In this document: positions 42,886 to 52,178 of the stretch, piece by piece
How positions within the stretch are numbered: the stretch's first letter is position 1
Layout: each line of letters opens with the position of its first letter
From: Subdoligranulum variabile
Lineage (GTDB): Bacteria; Bacillota; Clostridia; Oscillospirales; Ruminococcaceae
Length of the DNA stretch: 64,000 bases
Direction of reading: 5' to 3'
Assembly: GCA_004554775.1 (NCBI GenBank)
Contig: SFKI01000001.1
Coordinates: 1 to 64,000 of the forward strand
Notes under the pieces: model-generated
What the model was told of the DNA's origin: nothing
Databases searched by the model: none
What the model saw: the letters and a program-made list of their open reading frames with translations, nothing else
Program-made: the position numbers and the translations under genes

Positions 42886-43365
42886 TTGTATCGCACAAAA
42901 CCAGCGAAGTCGATGACCGATTTTCAAGGTGCGTTTTATAGAGATGTCCAACCATTTTAAGTCGATTGGGCTTTTTTGTTGGGCGGCTTGGTGTGAGTTT
43001 TCCCGCCTCCGCCGCCCCGTTTTGCAGTTTTTCAGTGGAATTTTCAACTTTTTCCTGCTGTTTTCAGAATGTTTTCCATTTCCCCGCAGCCAATTTCCCA
43101 TTGGCTGCGATTTTTTCGTTTTTTGCAGTTGCTGGCAAAATGGAAACTGCACGCACTTTCATTCCTTTTCCCATTATGCGAATGTGTCGCCCTGCGTGCC
43201 GGAGGGCAAAACGGTGCAGTGGACCATTTTTAGAGCGCAAGTCCCTCCACGGCCTGATTGGCCGGAAAAGGGGATGTACCATCCCCTTCGGGGCTGGCTC
43301 ATGCGTCGCGCAAGTGCTTGCATTCGCCTCGCGGGGACCGGTCGCTAATTGTGCACCATACTGAA

Positions 43366-43410
43366 AAATCCGAACGCATACTTTTTGTAGATGCGTTCGG
43401 ATTTGTGTTT
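43366..43410 (+). terminator. Intrinsic terminator
   Basis: A perfect 14-bp stem AAATCCGAACGCAT/ATGCGTTCGGATTT followed by GTGTTTTTG. No clear gene ends before it. Confidence 0.7.
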
Positions 43411-43727
43411 TTGTAGGTTTGGTGATGTGATTGTGATTACACCCGATAATGTCACAGAACTTATGGGGTACCCATCGGAAGGCTTTTGAAAGGCCAAGAG
43501 GGACGTCTGTCGCCATTTTTGTGAAAGGTAGATACCGCGTTGTAACAAAATGTGATTATTCTTTCTCACTTCGGCGTAAAGAAACAAAATGATACAATAA
43601 ATTGAAAAAGGGCGACCTTTTGTCATTGTGGAATACAAAGGAATACTCTATCATTGAATTGTTGGAATTGCACGAATTCGGGCTTTGATTGTTGAGAATA
43701 ACTGATGAAATGATAAGGAGGATAATG

Positions 43728-45200
43728 ATGCACAAGTCTGTCTGTGTGAAAAATCCGGACGCAATTACGCTGCGGGACTGTTTCGGCGCAACGGTGCTGT
43801 CTACTGTAAATGGTCTGTGTACCGTGTTTATGTCCAGTATGTTTATGCAGTATATGACCGACTACGCCGGGCTGGGCGCTATGGGGGCGACCTTGGCCAC
43901 ATCGCTTCTTCTGTTTGCGCGAATCTTTGATGCCGTGGATGATCCCATTCAGGGATTTTTGATGGATCGCGGGAAACGGACCAAAATCGGAAAGTACAAA
44001 CCCTTTTTTCTCCTCAGCATACTGCTGACCGGCATTGGCTGTGTATGTCTCTACTCGTTCCCGTCCGAGTTGGCGTCCAAGCCCATACTGGTTGTTGTGT
44101 GGGTTATCGTTTTCTACTTTTTGTTTGATGTGGGAACATCCTTTTATAAGGATAATCTTTTGTTCCGAACGATGACCAATGATCCCAACGAACGTTCCAA
44201 GCTGGTTATCGGACCGCGGGTTTGGACCATGATCCTGGGCGTCGTTACGTCCGCCTTTACGGCTGTGCTGGTTGCGGTCAACGAACGTGTGGGCAACTAT
44301 CACGACTCATTTGCCATTCTGATCACCGGTATTGTTGGTGCAGCGATGGTGCTCTCTCTTATTGGCTGGTTCCTTGTCAAGGAAAAGCACTGTGTGCAGG
44401 AAGAAAAGGCAGAGCCGGTAAAGTTCAAGGACTTCTTTCTTCTGTTCAAAGAGAACAAGCCGATGGTGGTCTACTATTTGAAATGCATCTTTTCCGGTTT
44501 TATCTGGTCCCTTATTTTTGCCACGCCTGCGTATTACATAAAATGGGGATTCTGCACGGATCTGACCACCGGCGTCACAAACATGGAGCAGTATGGTGTC
44601 CTCAACGGCATTTCTTCCATGATGATGCTCATACCGCTGCTGGTTGGTGCAGTTATTGGTCGTCCGCTCTTGAAGCTCTTTAAGAACAACCCAATCAAAA
44701 TGACTTGTTTCCTTCTGGTTGTGCAGTCTGTCGGCGGGGCGGTCCTGTTTATTACCCAGATGGCGGGTCTGCTTACGAAGGTTCCTGCGCTGTTCTTCGT
44801 TACCCTGTTCATCATGGCAGTGGGGGTGGGAACTGACTTTGTCCCGCAATCCATGGTGGAAATGGAGATTATGGACTACAACATTTACAAAACCGGCAAG
44901 GATCGTTCTGCCTTGACAATGGTTGCCGGCGGTTTCATTGTCAAAGCCCAGGCAGCGCTTTCGGCTGCAATTATTGGCGCTGTGCTCATGTCAATCGGCT
45001 ACAACGTGGATCCCGTCACCTCCGAATACATGGGGGAACTGTCGCAGATTCCGACCATGCTCAATTGGTTTATCGTTATCATGGGTCTTGTTCCTGCCAT
45101 CCTCGGCGTATTGTCGGCTTTGATCCTGCGGGCATACCCAATTAAGGACGATGAGCGCCGAAAAATCCGGGAATGCCTGGATCACCGCAATGCCGGGTAA
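43728..45200 (+). CDS. GPH-family sugar:cation symporter (first)
   Basis: The 490-residue membrane protein has about 12 helices and the features of glycoside-pentoside-hexuronide symporters. They include DAVDDPIQGFLMDRGKRTKIGKYKPFF, the loop 2-3 signature with Asp and Arg/Lys residues, and DFVPQSMVEMEIMDYNIYKTGKDRSA near the end of helix 10. It brings in a glycoside with Na+ or H+. AAGGAGG lies before ATGATG, and the second ATG (43728) has the better spacing. It lies at the head of the GH43-GH2 locus and ends convergent to the AraC gene. Confidence 0.87.
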   Translation: MHKSVCVKNPDAITLRDCFGATVLSTVNGLCTVFMSSMFMQYMTDYAGLGAMGATLATSLLLFARIFDAVDDPIQGFLMDRGKRTKIGKYKPFFLLSILLTGIGCVCLYSFPSELASKPILVVVWVIVFYFLFDVGTSFYKDNLLFRTMTNDPNERSKLVIGPRVWTMILGVVTSAFTAVLVAVNERVGNYHDSFAILITGIVGAAMVLSLIGWFLVKEKHCVQEEKAEPVKFKDFFLLFKENKPMVVYYLKCIFSGFIWSLIFATPAYYIKWGFCTDLTTGVTNMEQYGVLNGISSMMMLIPLLVGAVIGRPLLKLFKNNPIKMTCFLLVVQSVGGAVLFITQMAGLLTKVPALFFVTLFIMAVGVGTDFVPQSMVEMEIMDYNIYKTGKDRSALTMVAGGFIVKAQAALSAAIIGAVLMSIGYNVDPVTSEYMGELSQIPTMLNWFIVIMGLVPAILGVLSALILRAYPIKDDERRKIRECLDHRNAG

Positions 45201-45203
45201 GGA

Positions 45204-46226
45204 TCATTCCTCCGCAATATGGCGGCGGTATTCCAATGGGGTGAGGCCGTACTCGCGCCGAAACACTTTGTAGAATTGCGTTCTGTTCTCATAGCCCATG
45301 GATGCCGCGATCTGGCAGACCGGCAGCTCTGTGGTTCTCAGAAGCCGCGCCGCCTCGGCCATCTGTACCTTTTGACAGTACGCCTTCAGAGTGTATCCGG
45401 TGTTTGTCTTGATGATGCGGGATATATGCTCGCAGGAGTAGTTAAGTGCCTCCGCCAGATTGGTCCGCTGGATAGCCCCGTGGTGAGTTTCAATCAGTTT
45501 CTTGACCTGTTCCGCCGTCAGCAGTTCTTGACTGTTCCTCAGCGAAATGTGTGTTGCTTTGTATATGTCAGGATTCTCCAAGGCGGCAAACAGCCGGAGC
45601 AGAGAGGAATAAACGTCAAACTGGTATCCGATCCGCTTGACCGTAAAGGCGCGAATCAATTCCTGGGTGAGCTGCGGGATCGTATCTTCGCCTAAAAGGG
45701 TAAAGTCCAGGTAGTCCTTTTTATAGTCGGCACGTTCCGACAGATTGTCGCTGAAAAACTGATTGAGAATGCTTTTGTACTGAAACGGCGGCGGAAATGA
45801 TTTGGGCCACTGTGTCAGCAGAGAAGCATCGATGCCGATGTAAACGATATCCGCATTCGACATATCTGTTTCGCGATGCATGGTGTTTCGATTGAGGAGA
45901 CAAAGGTTTCCCTGCGTATAGGTGGTCTCGGCCCCCTCGATCATCACCCGGACGCGACCCCGCTGCACATACATCAGCTCAAAAAAATTATGCTTGTGCA
46001 TATAGGTCTCATGAAAGAATTCTTGTTTGTTTGGAGTGTGAACGCAAAAGGACCATGCATCCATATAGTTGGAAAACAGATACTCCTGAGGCTTCTGGAT
46101 GCTGGTTACAATGGACAACGGAGAAAAATAGTCCCGTTCGGCCGTATGGTTGCGAAGATAGTTCGGACCATGGCTGCCGGTCTGGTTCCGCATTTCATCA
46201 ATGCTGTCAAAAAACAGGTGTTCCAT
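45204..46226 (-). CDS. AraC-family regulator of the GH43-GH2 locus
   Basis: The 340-residue regulator has a cupin-like N-terminal region (about residues 60-150, HKHNFFELMYVQRGRVRVMI) and a C-terminal double helix-turn-helix (about 240-338) with NLAEALNYSCEHISRIIKTNTG and IAASMGYENRTQFYKVFRREYG. It is divergent to the GH43 operon and abuts the GPH symporter gene. The paired direct repeat at 46260-46296 between them is its likely operator. GGGGGG precedes ATG 46226. An upstream in-frame start lies inside the promoter. Confidence 0.87.
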   Translation of the reverse strand: MEHLFFDSIDEMRNQTGSHGPNYLRNHTAERDYFSPLSIVTSIQKPQEYLFSNYMDAWSFCVHTPNKQEFFHETYMHKHNFFELMYVQRGRVRVMIEGAETTYTQGNLCLLNRNTMHRETDMSNADIVYIGIDASLLTQWPKSFPPPFQYKSILNQFFSDNLSERADYKKDYLDFTLLGEDTIPQLTQELIRAFTVKRIGYQFDVYSSLLRLFAALENPDIYKATHISLRNSQELLTAEQVKKLIETHHGAIQRTNLAEALNYSCEHISRIIKTNTGYTLKAYCQKVQMAEAARLLRTTELPVCQIAASMGYENRTQFYKVFRREYGLTPLEYRRHIAEE

Positions 46227-46259
46227 GCGGGCATCCCCCCTTTTATGGCAGTATATAGC

Positions 46260-46296
46260 ATGGAATTGAGTATAGTATAACATAGAATTGAGTATT
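46260..46296. promoter_or_regulatory. Paired direct repeat, probable AraC operator
   Basis: CATGGAATTGAGTATA and CATAGAATTGAGTATT start 22 bp apart, about two helix turns, which places both on one face of the DNA. AraC-family proteins bind such tandem half-sites through their two HTH motifs. The repeat fills the divergent promoter of AraC and GH43 and overlaps TATAGT/TATAAC -10 candidates. Confidence 0.7.
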
Positions 46297-46315
46297 TTTG
46301 AAGGAGGAAATATCT

Positions 46316-47779
46316 GTGAAACGGCAATGCTATAACCCCTATCTTCCCAGTTGGGAATACATCCCGGATGCTGAACCGAGGGTATTTGGTCAGCGGCTGT
46401 ACATTTATGGGAGCCATGATCTCTTTGGCGCCAAGGAATACTGTGAGGGCGATTACGTATGCTGGTCGACCCCGGTAGATGATCTTTCCGACTGGCGGTA
46501 TGAAGGCGTAATCTTCAAAAAGCAAGATACGCCGTGGAATAAAGAGAACCTGTCCTACTATGCACCGGATGTGGTGCGCGGCACAGACGGACGGTACTAC
46601 CTTTACTATTCGGTGGCCAATACGTCGATCACATCGGTCGCTGTGTGTGACAAGCCTGCGGGAAAATACCAATATTTGGGCGATGTTCACTTCCCGGACG
46701 GGCGAGTCTACGGCTCAAAGCCGGAGGATTGGTTTATGTTTGACCCAGCCGTTCTGGTAGATGATGACGGGCGGGTGTTTCTCTACGTGGGCAGCGGGCA
46801 GAAATCCAACGGACAATTCGGCCACGAGATCAAGGGGCTGTTTGTGATGGAACTCAGCTCTGATATGCTGACCATCATCAGCGAACCCACCATCATTATG
46901 CCGGCGGATTTTGATCCCAAGAAGCCGAACTATTGGGAAGGACCCTCTATCCGTCACATCGGTGAGTGGTATTATCTGGTCTATCCGGCCACGGACATCA
47001 CCGGGCTCAATTACGCGATGAGCTTGTTCCCCGACAAGGGATTTATCCACAAGGGACCGATCCATTCCTCAAGTGATATCGGTCTGGAGGGCAGAAAGCT
47101 CATGAATGCGGCATATCCGATGGGAAACAGCCACGGCGGTATGGTATGCGTCCACGGGCAATGGTATATATTTGACCACCGAACGACCAATGGCGCCAAA
47201 CGAAACCGGCAGGCGGTAGCTGAGCCCATTGAGATCCGTGAGGACGGGACCATCCACATGGTGGAGTCCACGAGCTGCGGATTGAATGGCGGCCCTTTGA
47301 AGGGAACCGGGACCTATCCGGCCTACATTGCCTGCGTCCTGCACCATGCCGGAATGTTTGGTCTGCGCAACCCGATGGACGGACCCGAGATCACCCAGGA
47401 TGGTCCGGACTACGAGCCGCCGGAGCCAGCGGAACGGGAAGTGACCATAGAGACAGAGAGCGCGGCACCAAAGGCGTATATTTCCAAAATGAAGAATGGC
47501 AGTATTGCCGGCTTCCGATATTTTGATCTGACTGAAAGCTCCCACGTTGCTGTAACGGTTCGCGGCGCAGGCGGCGTGCTGGAACTTTTACCCGGGGAAA
47601 AAGACCCTGTCATAGCATCCATTCCCATTGCCGGGACAGCCGACTGGACAACCGCCGGAGTAGAATTCGACGCCAGACGTCTGGCGTCGGAGTGCCGGCG
47701 CCCCATTGATTCCTGCCCGCTGTATTTCCGGTATAAGGGAAAGGGAACGCTTGACATCTTGAGTATTACGTTGGCATAA
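46316..47779 (+). CDS. Glycoside hydrolase family 43 enzyme with C-terminal beta domain
   Basis: The 487-residue protein has a five-bladed beta-propeller GH43 domain (about residues 1-300). The general base is Asp in the N-terminal PDAEPRVFGQRLYIYGSHD, the pKa-tuning Asp is in DPAVLVDDDG and the acid Glu is in YWEGPSIR. A C-terminal beta-sandwich of CBM6-like kind (about 350-485, VAVTVRGAGGVLEL) follows. It should release arabinose or xylose or cut arabinan/xylan side chains in the cytoplasm, as there is no signal peptide. The GGAGG before GTG 46316 sets the start. It heads a four-gene operon. Confidence 0.85.
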   Translation: MKRQCYNPYLPSWEYIPDAEPRVFGQRLYIYGSHDLFGAKEYCEGDYVCWSTPVDDLSDWRYEGVIFKKQDTPWNKENLSYYAPDVVRGTDGRYYLYYSVANTSITSVAVCDKPAGKYQYLGDVHFPDGRVYGSKPEDWFMFDPAVLVDDDGRVFLYVGSGQKSNGQFGHEIKGLFVMELSSDMLTIISEPTIIMPADFDPKKPNYWEGPSIRHIGEWYYLVYPATDITGLNYAMSLFPDKGFIHKGPIHSSSDIGLEGRKLMNAAYPMGNSHGGMVCVHGQWYIFDHRTTNGAKRNRQAVAEPIEIREDGTIHMVESTSCGLNGGPLKGTGTYPAYIACVLHHAGMFGLRNPMDGPEITQDGPDYEPPEPAEREVTIETESAAPKAYISKMKNGSIAGFRYFDLTESSHVAVTVRGAGGVLELLPGEKDPVIASIPIAGTADWTTAGVEFDARRLASECRRPIDSCPLYFRYKGKGTLDILSITLA

Positions 47780-47791
47780 AGGAGGATAATG

Positions 47792-48916
47792 ATGGACTGG
47801 ACACCAATCTGGCACCAAGCCGCGGCCCCTGCCTTCGCGATGGGCTTTTTGGCGGGCAAGAAAAAAACAGTGGTGTATTCTGTGATATCCCAGGTTTCGG
47901 GCGAGAAACTTCGGATCCGTTTCTCCAACCACTATGGAAAGAAACCCTACACCATTGGGGGACTGACCGTGTGGGCACAGGGAGAGATGCATACCGTCAC
48001 GCGGGACGGCAGCTGTGTTTTCACGGTCCCCGCGGGGGAAAGCTGCTATTCGGATGAGTTGACGCTCCCGGTGACGATGGGGGAAGAGCTGGAAATCAGA
48101 CTCTACTATGCATCCAAGGTCATGGACAGCAATATGATCGAGGAAAATGCGGTAAGCTACCCGGGGAATCATACGACGGACAGCGAGCTGCCCCCACCCC
48201 GGCGGGAAAAGTATATGGAACAGTACGGCCTTTATGAGGCGATTCCCGGGATGGATCAGATCGAGGTGTTTACCGGTCAGCCTTCCAAAATCATCGTGGC
48301 GTTCGGGGACAGTATAACGGCTATGAACCGCTGGGTAAAACCGTTGCAAAGGCGTCTGTTCGATGCGTATGGCGGTGACTACGCACTGATGAACGCCGGA
48401 ATCGGCGGGAATTGTCTGCTTTATGATATCCCGGGCCTGATGGGAGCTTCCTACGGGGAAAAAGGGGTGTCCCGCTTTGAGCGCGATGTACTCCGTTTTT
48501 CAGAACTCTGCGGCGTGATTTTGGCGTTGGGGGTCAATGATGTGGCCTACTATTCCAAAAAGACAGGGGCGGTCATCTCGCTGGAACAATATGGTTCGGC
48601 CGTAACTGATATTGTGGATCGGCTTCATAAGGCCGGTGTCCGGGTGATTGCCCAGACGCTTCCGCCCCGCAGCGGTTTTGTGAAAAAAGGGTATACCCCG
48701 GAGATGGAGGCGCTGAGAGTCAGCATCAATGAATGGATCCGAGATAGCGCGCTGTTCGATTATATGGTTGATGCGGATGCACTGCTGCGCGATCCGAAGA
48801 ATCCTTCGTTCACCGACGAGCGTTATCACCAGGGGGACCACCTGCACCCGAATCAGGCCGGAGGAATGCTGCTGGCGCAGGCGTATGATTTGCAAAAGCT
48901 GACAGGGGAGGCATAG
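47792..48916 (+). CDS. SGNH/GDSL esterase with N-terminal jelly-roll domain
   Basis: The 374-residue protein has an N-terminal beta-sandwich (about residues 1-125) and an SGNH hydrolase domain with all blocks: GDSIT (Ser), GIGGN, GVND and DHLHPNQ (Asp and His). This layout is found in carbohydrate acetyl-esterases that deacetylate oligosaccharides. AAAGGAGG lies close before ATGATG, and the second ATG (47792) is preferred. It sits 12 bp after the GH43 gene and 2 bp before the deacetylase gene. No signal peptide, so it acts on imported material. Confidence 0.83.
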   Translation: MDWTPIWHQAAAPAFAMGFLAGKKKTVVYSVISQVSGEKLRIRFSNHYGKKPYTIGGLTVWAQGEMHTVTRDGSCVFTVPAGESCYSDELTLPVTMGEELEIRLYYASKVMDSNMIEENAVSYPGNHTTDSELPPPRREKYMEQYGLYEAIPGMDQIEVFTGQPSKIIVAFGDSITAMNRWVKPLQRRLFDAYGGDYALMNAGIGGNCLLYDIPGLMGASYGEKGVSRFERDVLRFSELCGVILALGVNDVAYYSKKTGAVISLEQYGSAVTDIVDRLHKAGVRVIAQTLPPRSGFVKKGYTPEMEALRVSINEWIRDSALFDYMVDADALLRDPKNPSFTDERYHQGDHLHPNQAGGMLLAQAYDLQKLTGEA

Positions 48917-48918
48917 GC

Positions 48919-49659
48919 ATGGGGAAAAAGTATTTCACGCTCAGCTTTGATGATGGACTGGAACAGGACAAACGGGTGATCCGGCTCATGAGGCAATACG
49001 GACTCAAGGGAACCTTCAACCTCAATGCCGGCCTGTTTGGCACCCGCGGCGAGGTGAAGGGGCTTGGAACCTTCTCTTTTCAGGATTGCCCCGAAGGTGT
49101 AAAGCACAAGTGGCCATTTTCCTATGTGCAGCACAACCGAATCCCACAGGACGAGGTGCGCCAGGTCTATGAGGGAATGGAGATTGCCACCCATGGTTTC
49201 CGGCATGAACCGCTGGGGGCTGTCAGCGAGGATAAAATGCGCGCATCGGTGGATGCGGACAAGGCCGCGCTGGAAAAAATCTTCGGCACCACGGTCGTGG
49301 GGCACGCCTATGCGCAGGGTTCAACCTCGCCGGCTGCCCAGGCGTATCTGAAGGCGCAGGGGTATCAATATGCCAGAGGGGTCTTTCCCTCCGGCGGCTT
49401 TGCGTTCCCGGAGGATCCGATGAACTTTCGGCCTTCCTCCTCGCTGATTCTGAAAAATGCCGTGAAACTGGTGGAGCGTTTCAAATGTGAGGAACCCGGA
49501 GAAAAGGATCTGCTGTTGTTCCTGTGGGCACACAGTTATGAAATGGACTACGACAAGGGAAACGCCAGTTGGTATGCTTTGGAGCGGCTTTTTGAATCAA
49601 TCGCAGGCCGAAGCGATATCGTATATTGCACAAACAGCGAAGCGTTCGCGCATATTTAA
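48919..49659 (+). CDS. Polysaccharide deacetylase-family (NodB) protein
   Basis: The 246-residue protein has the NodB opening FTLSFDDGLEQDKRVIRLM with the catalytic base and metal Asp (FDDG) and the metal-binding THGFRHE (His-x3-His). The later loops are of normal length. It likely removes N- or O-acetyl groups from an imported oligosaccharide. The gene starts 2 bp after the esterase stop, with GGGGAGG as ribosome site. Two deacetylating enzymes in one operon suggest a heavily acetylated substrate. Confidence 0.83.
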   Translation: MGKKYFTLSFDDGLEQDKRVIRLMRQYGLKGTFNLNAGLFGTRGEVKGLGTFSFQDCPEGVKHKWPFSYVQHNRIPQDEVRQVYEGMEIATHGFRHEPLGAVSEDKMRASVDADKAALEKIFGTTVVGHAYAQGSTSPAAQAYLKAQGYQYARGVFPSGGFAFPEDPMNFRPSSSLILKNAVKLVERFKCEEPGEKDLLLFLWAHSYEMDYDKGNASWYALERLFESIAGRSDIVYCTNSEAFAHI

Positions 49660-49672
49660 GGAGAGCAGGAAA

Positions 49673-52072
49673 GTGGAAAAGAAAGATTTTAACCGAGGTT
49701 GGCTATTTAGCACTGTGGGAAAGGAACCGTCTATGCAGCCGGTCACGCTTCCCCACGATGCCATGCTGTACGAGAAACGCTCGAAGGATGCGGCAACAGC
49801 GGGAGCGTGCGGATACTTTCCCGGCGGGGCCTATGTCTACGTCAAACGGTTTCTTGTGCCTGAAACGTGGCGGACACAGTCCGCTGTGCTGGAATTTGAG
49901 GCAGTTTATCAAAACGCGCAGGTGTTCGTGAACGATGCGCTTGTGGCTGAACAGCGGTACGGGTATACCAACTTCTTTGTGGTGCTGGACCCGCAACTGA
50001 AGTATGGCGAAGAAAATGAAATCAAAGTGATCGCGGACAACTCGTCGGTACCCAATTCCCGTTGGTATTCCGGCAGCGGAATTTATCGCAACGTAAACCT
50101 CTTCCTGGGTGATAAGAGTCATATCCGCCCGGATGGACTGCTCGTCTCCACCTCCGGAAACGATGCGGCCCATGTGAAGGTTTCGGTCACCGGCGGTGAT
50201 ACGGTCAGAGTCTCTATTCTGGATGGTGAAAAGGTGGTAGCGCAGGCCGAAGCTGCGGTCAAGGATGGCACTGCGTCGGCGGACATTCCCGTTTCCCAGC
50301 CGCGGCTTTGGGACGCGGAACATCCCGAACTGTACCGATGCAGAGCGGAACTGCTGAAAAATGGTGAGATGGTGGATGAGGCGGACGCCTGGTTTGGATT
50401 CCGTACCCTTAGCTGGAGCACCAGAGGTTTTTTTGTAAACGGCAAGAAAACGCTGTTCCGTGGCGCCTGCGTCCACCACGACAATGGTATTCTGGGCGCC
50501 TGCTCTTTTGAGGATGCCGAGTTCCGCCGTGTCCGTCTGCTCAAGGAGGCCGGTTTCAACGCGATACGTTCCGCCCACAACCCTGCCTCCAAGGCGCTAT
50601 TGGATGCCTGTGACCGGCTGGGTCTGTATGTCATGGATGAATTCTGCGACAACTGGCTGGTACATAAAAACCCCTACGACTATGCGGACCGGGATTTCCG
50701 CGCATGGTGGCAGCAGGATCTCACAGCTATGGTCATCAAAAACTACAATCATCCCAGTGTGGTCATGAACTCTATCGGAAATGAAATCTCCGAACTGGCT
50801 ATACCCGAAGGACAAGAGTGCTGTAAAAAATTGGCAGTCCTGGCACGAAAGCTGGACCCGGACAAAGCAGTGACGATGGGGGTCAACCTGATGCTGTGCA
50901 GTATGTCGGCCAAGGGCGGCGGCATATACGGCAACAAAAAGAATGGGAAAGAGAATCAAAACGGCAGTCAGACGATGGACAACGTTCCCACCAGCGCTTT
51001 CTTCAACATGCTGATGAACCTGGCCGGGGGTATGATTGAAAAAATGGCCGCCAAACCTGCCGCAGATGATGCCACAAAGGTGAGTTTCTCTTATCTGGAT
51101 ATTGGCGGTTACAACTACGCCGCGTCCCGATACGAGAAGGACGGTACGCTCCATCCCGACCGCGTCATTGTCGGGTCCGAGACCCTGCCCAAGAACCTGT
51201 ATCATAACTGGCAACTGGTGAAAAAACTCCCCTATGTGATCGGCGACTTTATGTGGACGGGCTGGGATTATCTGGGAGAGGCGGGCATCGGTACCGTCCG
51301 TTACAAAAGCTTCAAAAATCCCGGTCAGGACGCGCCCATCATCTCCGCCGGCTGCGGCGTGATCGACATTTGCGGAAAGCCTCGCCCAGAGGTACAGTGG
51401 AACCGGCTGATCTGGGGGCTGGACCATACCCCCGGCATCGGCGTAGAACCGTATACCCACGCAGGGGAGACCGGCTCCGAATCCATGTGGCGTGACACAG
51501 ACGCAGTGGCAAGCTGGTCCTGGGCCGGCTGTGAAGGCAAAAAAACCAAGGTCACGGTCTACTCTGACGGCGAAACGGCGGAGCTCATTGTCAACGGACA
51601 TTCCTATGGCAGAAAAAAGACGAAGGAATACAAGGCCGTCTTTAAACACGTTGTCTATAAGCCCGGTACCATCACCGCAATCAGCTACGATGGCGAGGGA
51701 AAAGAACAGAGCCGGACTTCCATGAAGACAGCTGTAGGACCTGCCGAACTGCGTGTAGTGGCCGACCGGAGCACCTTGCAGGCAAAAACGCAGGATTTGG
51801 CCTACATCAGCATTGACCTGACGGGGGCGGATGGCATCACCAAATCTTCTGAGGATACTGCGGTCACGGTGGAGGTTGACGGTGCCGGGACGCTGCTGGC
51901 CCTTGGTTCTGCACGTCCTAACATGGGGGAAAATTTTTTCTCCGATACCCACACGACCTACTACGGCAAGGCATTGGCCGTGGTCCGCGGCAGCGATACC
52001 CCCGGAAAGATTAAGGTCACGGTGAAAGCAAAAGGTCTGCTGCCCAAAACGCTTGAATTGGATGTGATCTGA
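49673..52072 (+). CDS. Glycoside hydrolase family 2 enzyme, second copy
   Basis: The 799-residue enzyme follows the GH2 order and is clearly paralogous to the one at 37827. Examples are RGWLFSTVGKEP, SGSGIYRNVNLFL and the barrel start FRGACVHHDNGILGACSFED. The acid/base Glu is residue 371 (IGNEISE) and the probable nucleophile Glu503 (GSETLPK). It carries the same long barrel insert. AAGGAG before GTG 49673 sets the start. It is the last gene of the GH43 operon, and the terminator at 52114 follows. Cytoplasmic. Exact linkage is open. Confidence 0.86.
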   Translation: MEKKDFNRGWLFSTVGKEPSMQPVTLPHDAMLYEKRSKDAATAGACGYFPGGAYVYVKRFLVPETWRTQSAVLEFEAVYQNAQVFVNDALVAEQRYGYTNFFVVLDPQLKYGEENEIKVIADNSSVPNSRWYSGSGIYRNVNLFLGDKSHIRPDGLLVSTSGNDAAHVKVSVTGGDTVRVSILDGEKVVAQAEAAVKDGTASADIPVSQPRLWDAEHPELYRCRAELLKNGEMVDEADAWFGFRTLSWSTRGFFVNGKKTLFRGACVHHDNGILGACSFEDAEFRRVRLLKEAGFNAIRSAHNPASKALLDACDRLGLYVMDEFCDNWLVHKNPYDYADRDFRAWWQQDLTAMVIKNYNHPSVVMNSIGNEISELAIPEGQECCKKLAVLARKLDPDKAVTMGVNLMLCSMSAKGGGIYGNKKNGKENQNGSQTMDNVPTSAFFNMLMNLAGGMIEKMAAKPAADDATKVSFSYLDIGGYNYAASRYEKDGTLHPDRVIVGSETLPKNLYHNWQLVKKLPYVIGDFMWTGWDYLGEAGIGTVRYKSFKNPGQDAPIISAGCGVIDICGKPRPEVQWNRLIWGLDHTPGIGVEPYTHAGETGSESMWRDTDAVASWSWAGCEGKKTKVTVYSDGETAELIVNGHSYGRKKTKEYKAVFKHVVYKPGTITAISYDGEGKEQSRTSMKTAVGPAELRVVADRSTLQAKTQDLAYISIDLTGADGITKSSEDTAVTVEVDGAGTLLALGSARPNMGENFFSDTHTTYYGKALAVVRGSDTPGKIKVTVKAKGLLPKTLELDVI

Positions 52073-52113
52073 GGAAAAGGCATAGGCCAAACGGCAGATC
52101 CCGATGTTTCACC

Positions 52114-52147
52114 AAAAAGACTGCAACAATTGTTGCGGTCTTTTTCT
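52114..52147. terminator. Terminator of the GH43-GH2 operon
   Basis: A 15-bp stem AAAAAGACTGCAACA/TGTTGCGGTCTTTTT with one mismatch and a two-base loop, T-rich on both sides, so it may also serve the leftward genes. Confidence 0.8.
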
Positions 52148-52178
52148 ACGTGATTCACTTCATGGATTTTGTGTAGAT

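Larger units (their letters stand above)
42526..43727. other. Junction region: terminator, tRNA 3' fragment, palindromes, no intact gene
   Basis: Holds a hairpin with T-run at 42685-42731, the tRNA fragment at 42817-42844 with terminator, then about 480 bp (42880-43360) of sequence without a convincing gene but with perfect short hairpins (GCCAAT/ATTGGC near 43093, GGGGATG/CATCCCC at 43271-43287). A terminator lies at 43366-43410. The final 300 bp is AT-rich promoter region for the GPH symporter gene. Confidence 0.55.

Noticed and set aside
42628..43152. A minus-strand frame containing the phrase GAPEGIRTPG
   Set aside because: This is the antisense of the tRNA T-arm and CCA end. Such frames are a well-known annotation artefact.
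43345..43638. Short frames on the minus strand between the tRNA scar and the GPH symporter
   Set aside because: They cross a perfect terminator hairpin, lack ribosome sites and show no recognisable protein features.
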